Assembly: GCF_042650605.1 (NCBI RefSeq)
Contig: NZ_JBHSBN010000011.1
Coordinates: 147,556-211,555, forward strand
Reading direction: 5' to 3'
Source: Micromonospora_J zhanjiangensis
Lineage (GTDB): Bacteria; Actinomycetota; Actinomycetes; Mycobacteriales; Micromonosporaceae
Length of the DNA: 64,000 nt
The position numbers and the translations under genes are program-made. Below are positions 60,312 to 64,000 of the stretch, one piece after another; positions within the stretch are counted from its first letter, which is position 1, and each line of letters opens with the position of its first letter. A model generated the notes under the pieces. That model was not told where the DNA came from and did no database searches. It was given only the letters and a program-made list of their open reading frames with translations.

Positions 60312-60665
60312 ATGGGCCGAGCGCGCCGCGACTTGCGTGACCAACAAGCACCCGGGAACGACAGTGAGACGTTGGAGGCATACCGCCGATCGGTCGGACG
60401 GTTGCAGCGGTCGGCGTACCGGAACCTGCGCCAGACGATCGCCAACGCAACGATCTTCTTCGCCGCGGTGGCTACCTTCATGATTGTGATCGGCGAGGTC
60501 ACGCCGGCTCGACTGCCCTGGTACGCGGCCTCCATATTTGGTGGCGCGCTCGGCCTGTGCAGCTACGCGATCCAGGAGCCTCGTCGTCGCTTGTTCATCC
60601 TGGGCGCGGCTGCCCTCCTCGCGATTGTCGGCCTGACCGGCGCGCTCATCGTCAAGCAGGCATAG
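60312..60665 (+). CDS. Two-helix membrane protein
   Basis: 117 residues from leaderless ATG 60312. Basic cytoplasmic N-terminus, then helices at about 50-68 (NATIFFAAVATFMIVIGEV) and 75-115 (LPWYAASIFGGALGLCSYAI, FILGAAALLAIVGLTGALIV). It is followed two bases later by the broken ESX-type gene, so it probably belongs to that operon. Confidence 0.75.
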   Translation: MGRARRDLRDQQAPGNDSETLEAYRRSVGRLQRSAYRNLRQTIANATIFFAAVATFMIVIGEVTPARLPWYAASIFGGALGLCSYAIQEPRRRLFILGAAALLAIVGLTGALIVKQA

Positions 60666-60667
60666 GC

Positions 60668-61751
60668 ATGACTTTGATTGTCGACCCGAACGCGGTGGAC
60701 GGCTTCGCCAACCAGATCGGGCGCGCCGGCGACAACGTGTGGGACACCCGGAACTACTTCAACCGCTATGCGGAAGCCGGCACGGGCGGGGAGGCGTTCA
60801 GCCTCGCCAAGGCCAGCCATGAACATGCCGTCGAGATCATCGACAGCACCCTCAACCGACTCGCCTGCCTGCTTGATGCCTCCGCGCCGGAGCTGCATGC
60901 CGGTGCCGGGTACTACCGGGCCAGTGACCTCGCGGTCGCCGACCGCCTCGACCGGGCGTTACCCCCGGCGGGAAACCGCTGCGTCACCGCCCTCGAACTG
61001 GAGTTGGCGAGTAATCCCTGCGCCCCGGCGCATTTCATCGACCCACGCGACGTTCGGAGCCACCTGTCACCGCCACCCGAGCCGGACAACCCGTTCAACG
61101 CCCTGGGCTGGATGGACTACCTCAGCCCGTCCTCGTGGGCGAACAGTGCCTTCGACGCTTCGACCCGGTCGGGGAGATCCAGAAACGCGTCTTCGGTGAC
61201 TGGGAAGCCCTGGCAGCCCTGGCCCCGGTCGTCAGCAATATCGGTGGCGCGCTGCACGATCTGGCGTACAACGTGCAATCCGGCGCCTGCACCCTCCACC
61301 CGCTCTGGCAGGGCGTCGCCGGCGAAGCAGCTTCCGATACTTCACCACCACCGCCAACGCTGTAGCTGACCTCCACGGTCCACTCGATGCCGTCAGCAAG
61401 GCGTACCAGGAAATGTCCGACGCCGTCTGGTCCGCCGGCGAGGCACTCGGCGGCGTCGTCAAGGGCCTCATTGACGCGGCCATCATCGCCGGGATCAGCG
61501 TGGCGGCAGGCACCGTCACGGCGGAGACAGGCGCCGGTGCCGCGATCGGCTACGGCGTCGCGGCCGTCGAAATCGCAAACATGCTTCGGCTCTGGGGCGA
61601 AGCCACCAAACTCTGCCAGCAACTCACCGCAGGGGTACTCGCCTTCCGCGCCGCCCTCGGCCGCGAACTCAACGATCTCGACACCGCCGCCGTCCCCGCC
61701 CTGCCCCAGGGCGGTCGCTACGATCACCCGCTCGCCGGGGCGAAGGGCTAG
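60668..61751 (+). pseudogene. ESX/WXG-type protein gene broken by two frameshifts
   Basis: ATG 60668 opens MTLIVDPNAVDGFANQIGRAGD, which continues to about 61150 (MDYLSPSSWANSAF). The next conserved piece (VGEIQKRVFGDWEALAALAP onward to about 61330) is in another frame, and the last (FTTTANAVADLHGPL through GVVKGLIDAAIIAGISVAAGTV to 61751) is in a third. Joined, they make one helical secretion-substrate-like protein with a membrane-like segment. Either a real pseudogene or two sequencing errors. Confidence 0.82.
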
Positions 61752-61756
61752 GCAAC

Positions 61757-62035
61757 ATGGACGAGGACGAGATCGCGGACATCGCCGGCGGCGACGAGAA
61801 ACGGATCCGCGCGCTTCGAGGCGCACTCGGTCAACTCGCTCGGAGTCCCAATCCCCTCCTCCGGGAGATGGCCGCAGCCGTCCAGAACGGTGAACTCAGC
61901 CTCCGTCAGGCGGTAGCCAGCGAGAGTTACGGCAGTGAGTTAGCGGCGCCCTTCCGCACCTTCTGGACGAGCTACCAGCAGATGACCCCCGAACAAAGGG
62001 AAGATCTGGTCGAACGGGCAAACGACGGCCTCTGA
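61757..62035 (+). CDS. Small acidic helical protein
   Basis: 92 residues from ATG 61757, six bases after the ESX-type gene, with no recognised fold (MDEDEIADIAGGDEKRIRALRGA). It appears intact and probably is a partner of the broken gene. Function unknown. Confidence 0.75.
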   Translation: MDEDEIADIAGGDEKRIRALRGALGQLARSPNPLLREMAAAVQNGELSLRQAVASESYGSELAAPFRTFWTSYQQMTPEQREDLVERANDGL

Positions 62036-62149
62036 GCAACCGGTGGTGACGCTACTCCGACCCTCACCACCTGCCCCGGCCCCGACCAGCAGCGCACCCG
62101 ACCGCCCGCGGCTCCAACGGCGGTCGGCAGGTTGCGGCAGCCGGGCTGC

Positions 62150-63649
62150 TCATGCCGCACCGGAGAGGATCACCTCCCGGTGCTCCCAAGCAAGGTGTAG
62201 GCAGGCCGCGCCGCTCGGCGCCATCGATTCGGAGGTAAGTAGGCGATGGATGGTCGGCCCGTCGAACGAGAACTCTTCTGCGTCCACCTCTCCTTCGTCG
62301 TTCTCATCGACCATCTCGCCGAAGAGACTGTCAAACGTGGAGGCTTCGAACACTGCCACGGTTAGCAGGTCACCCACATAATTCAGTGCGTCGACTCCGG
62401 CGCCAAGGGCGAAGACGCGGATGTGACCGGCTCGGCGGGCAGCGTCAAGCGTCCTGAACGGTTCCTCGGTGGCGTAGTCGATCGGTGGCCCGTCGCCGTC
62501 ATGCTCAGGGTTCCCTAGAAATTCCTCACTGTATTCCCTCATGACATTGCGCCACAGGTCGAAGTCAGGCGATTCGGGTACCGGAAGGACTGACGCTGGT
62601 TGAAAGACCCCGGTTGGAAACACGCTCAACATGCCGCCCGCGATTGCTACCTTCGCAGGATTGCGCCGAAGGAGGAAGAACGTGGATCCGGCACGGCTGG
62701 ATCGAACGGTAAGCGTGCTGATCGACGTCATGAGAGGATACGACGCCAGCTCAAACGGGTCTCGAATGAGTCGCCGAAAGCTAAGGTTCTCCCAACGGAC
62801 TTCTTCCGGCCTGATCTGGTCCTTGTCGTTCACTGCGACGAGTGCGACCTCATGCGCCAGGGTCTCACCTACGTCGATCATGTCGAAGTAGCACATTTCG
62901 CCTAGAGTCAGGCTCAACTCAAGGCAAGGTTGCTGGTCGTCACCCTCTGGCGCCACATCCAAAAGGCGGTAGGTGAGCCGATTTTCGAACAGGCGCGGTC
63001 GGGCCAACTCCCGCATGGCGCGGTGGTACCTCGTGTACTCGCGCGTCGGGGTGACCAGGGGGCGGACACGCCGGGCCTCCCGCTCAGCGCCGGTAATCAA
63101 CGGCCGGGGCGTGCTCTCCTGCCATCGAAGCCGTACGTCTGCGAGGTCGGCCGGTTTGGCCAGACGCCAACGCGCCGGCATCAGCATTCCCGTATTTCCT
63201 AGACGGATGGCTTCCGGGTAGATGTTACTGACAAGCTGCGTCAGCGCTCCCCGATGCAGTCCGAGGGATTGCCGGGTACGCAGCCACTGCCGCCGGCTCT
63301 CGGCCACCACGCCTTGCTCCGGCATGTTTTCGATGTCGGCATCAGCCAGGCCAACAAGTTTTCGTGGAATTTGCAAACCTTCTGCGAACCGCTCGACCAG
63401 CTCCAGACTCGTCACTTTCCTTGAGCCGCGCTCGATCTCGCTGATGTGTGGCTGCGGAAGCCCGACAAGCATTCCGACGTCCGTCTGACTGGCGCCCGTC
63501 CACTTCCTAAAGATCCGCACCACTGCGCCGATATCTCGATCAGCGAGCAACTGAACTACGTCCGGACGTTCCCAAAGTCCGGGCGGTGGTTTCGGGGGCT
63601 GCTTGTGGTGCGACACGTCGCCGGTAGCCTTCCTATCAGGATTTGCCAT
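62150..63649 (-). CDS. Large XRE-family regulator
   Basis: 499 residues from ATG 63649. TATACG lies eight bases upstream and there is no ribosome site, so it may be leaderless. HTH about 45-90 (IGAVVRIFRKWTGASQTDVGMLVGLPQPHISEIERG split). A long, unrecognised effector region follows, with TPR-like helices at first (LRTRQSLGLHRGALTQLVSNIYP). Base composition is less GC-rich than its neighbours, suggesting recent transfer. Confidence 0.85.
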   Translation of the reverse strand: MANPDRKATGDVSHHKQPPKPPPGLWERPDVVQLLADRDIGAVVRIFRKWTGASQTDVGMLVGLPQPHISEIERGSRKVTSLELVERFAEGLQIPRKLVGLADADIENMPEQGVVAESRRQWLRTRQSLGLHRGALTQLVSNIYPEAIRLGNTGMLMPARWRLAKPADLADVRLRWQESTPRPLITGAEREARRVRPLVTPTREYTRYHRAMRELARPRLFENRLTYRLLDVAPEGDDQQPCLELSLTLGEMCYFDMIDVGETLAHEVALVAVNDKDQIRPEEVRWENLSFRRLIRDPFELASYPLMTSISTLTVRSSRAGSTFFLLRRNPAKVAIAGGMLSVFPTGVFQPASVLPVPESPDFDLWRNVMREYSEEFLGNPEHDGDGPPIDYATEEPFRTLDAARRAGHIRVFALGAGVDALNYVGDLLTVAVFEASTFDSLFGEMVDENDEGEVDAEEFSFDGPTIHRLLTSESMAPSGAACLHLAWEHREVILSGAA

Positions 63650-63657
63650 ACAGTCGG

Positions 63658-63663
63658 CGTATA
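63658..63663 (-). promoter_or_regulatory. -10 box of XRE gene
   Basis: TATACG eight bases from ATG 63649 on the minus strand; no ribosome site between them. Confidence 0.5.
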
Positions 63664-63753
63664 CGGTGCTGGGTTTCCATCTCCCGGCGTTGCGCTGTTT
63701 GATTGTTTTTATGACGCCCAGTGCTTCCCGCAGTTCTTGCCAGCGAGTAAAGA

Positions 63754-63869
63754 CTATCGAGCCTGTTCGCTGCGGTCACGCTCCAAGCTCGCCACACGCT
63801 CGCTCAACTCGCGAACCGTCGTCACCAGGTGGTCAAGGCGTGCGGAGAGGTCCGCTCCTCTCCCGGCTC
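63754..63869 (-). pseudogene. Truncated gene end next to insertion sequence
   Basis: Open from the IS boundary to the TAG at 63756-63754, with no start codon except an internal GTG. It encodes a coiled-coil tail (ARLDHLVTTVRELSERVASL). The gene body appears to have been cut off by the insertion. Confidence 0.5.
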
Positions 63870-64000
63870 CTAGTACTCCAGCAGGAGATCCGTTTCAGGG
63901 CTCGGTGAGGGCTTGTTGGGCGTAGTGGCTGATCTTGGCTGCGGCTTGGTGTTGGCGTCGGTAGATGGACCAGGTGATGACGTCAGCGACGCGTCGGGTG
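63870..64000 (-). mobile_element. End of an insertion sequence, probably IS701 type
   Basis: It includes the transposase 3' end and the 21 bases between its stop and CTAG at 63870-63873. IS701-family elements duplicate YTAR targets, often CTAG. The other end lies outside the window. Confidence 0.5.
63895..64000 (-). CDS. Transposase C-terminus (partial)
   Basis: The last 34 residues and stop of a leftward gene: TRRVADVITWSIYRRQHQAA then AKISHYAQQALTEP. The W-S/R...RRxHQxxAxxxHY pattern is the usual C-terminus of actinobacterial IS701-type transposases. The rest lies beyond 64000. Confidence 0.55.
   Translation of the reverse strand, partial: TRRVADVITWSIYRRQHQAAAKISHYAQQALTEP

Overview
The window comes from a high-GC actinomycete, most likely a Micromonosporaceae member. 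The evidence is strong G/C third-position bias, frequent GTG starts, many TANNNT -10 boxes set directly before start codons (leaderless genes), DUF397/XRE regulator pairs, a fused MFS-thymidylate kinase, and a gene order (helicase, hppA, bldG, topA, tmk, holB, tad/ssd) that I recall from Streptomyces and Mycobacterium.

Bases 1-12.74 kb are the integrase end of a temperate element, prophage or integrative plasmid, inserted at the 3' end of a tRNA-Thr(CGT). A rightward repressor-integrase pair faces a long leftward operon of about 23 tightly overlapping genes: excisionase, small membrane and zinc-binding proteins, a RecE-like exonuclease, a RecT-like annealing protein, an HTH protein, a phage replication initiator and a probable helicase-loader-type protein. 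The operon runs off the left edge. The divergent control region holds three copies of GTGCC-N6-GGCAC placed on two apparently leaderless promoters, which looks like a phage-type genetic switch.

Bases 12.8-18 kb are accessory: a membrane phosphoesterase, a toxin-antitoxin pair, a WhiJ/DUF397 regulatory cluster with a recent tandem duplication, and a 22-bp perfect inverted repeat. Bases 18-45 kb are chromosomal core: a PSP1/RicT protein, small WXG and YbaB proteins, holB, the MFS-tmk fusion, a block with an amino-acid racemase/aldolase-like enzyme, TetR and a sugar-lactone oxidase, topA, a lipoprotein, the proton pyrophosphatase, an RsbW-like/BldG pair, an MrfA-like helicase, and the tad pilus operon with ssd. 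A cluster of near-consensus DnaA boxes lies just upstream of ssd.

Bases 46-64 kb are variable: a minimal GntR regulator, a repeat-rich non-coding stretch, two HSL-type esterases, a membrane serine/threonine kinase, a secreted M15-like peptidase, a LacI regulator and a pectate lyase that share an AGCGCT-centred palindrome, MerR and LysR regulators with divergent targets, a decayed secreted-protein gene, an ESX-type protein gene broken by two frameshifts, a large XRE regulator, and at the right edge the end of a probable IS701-type insertion sequence abutting a truncated gene.
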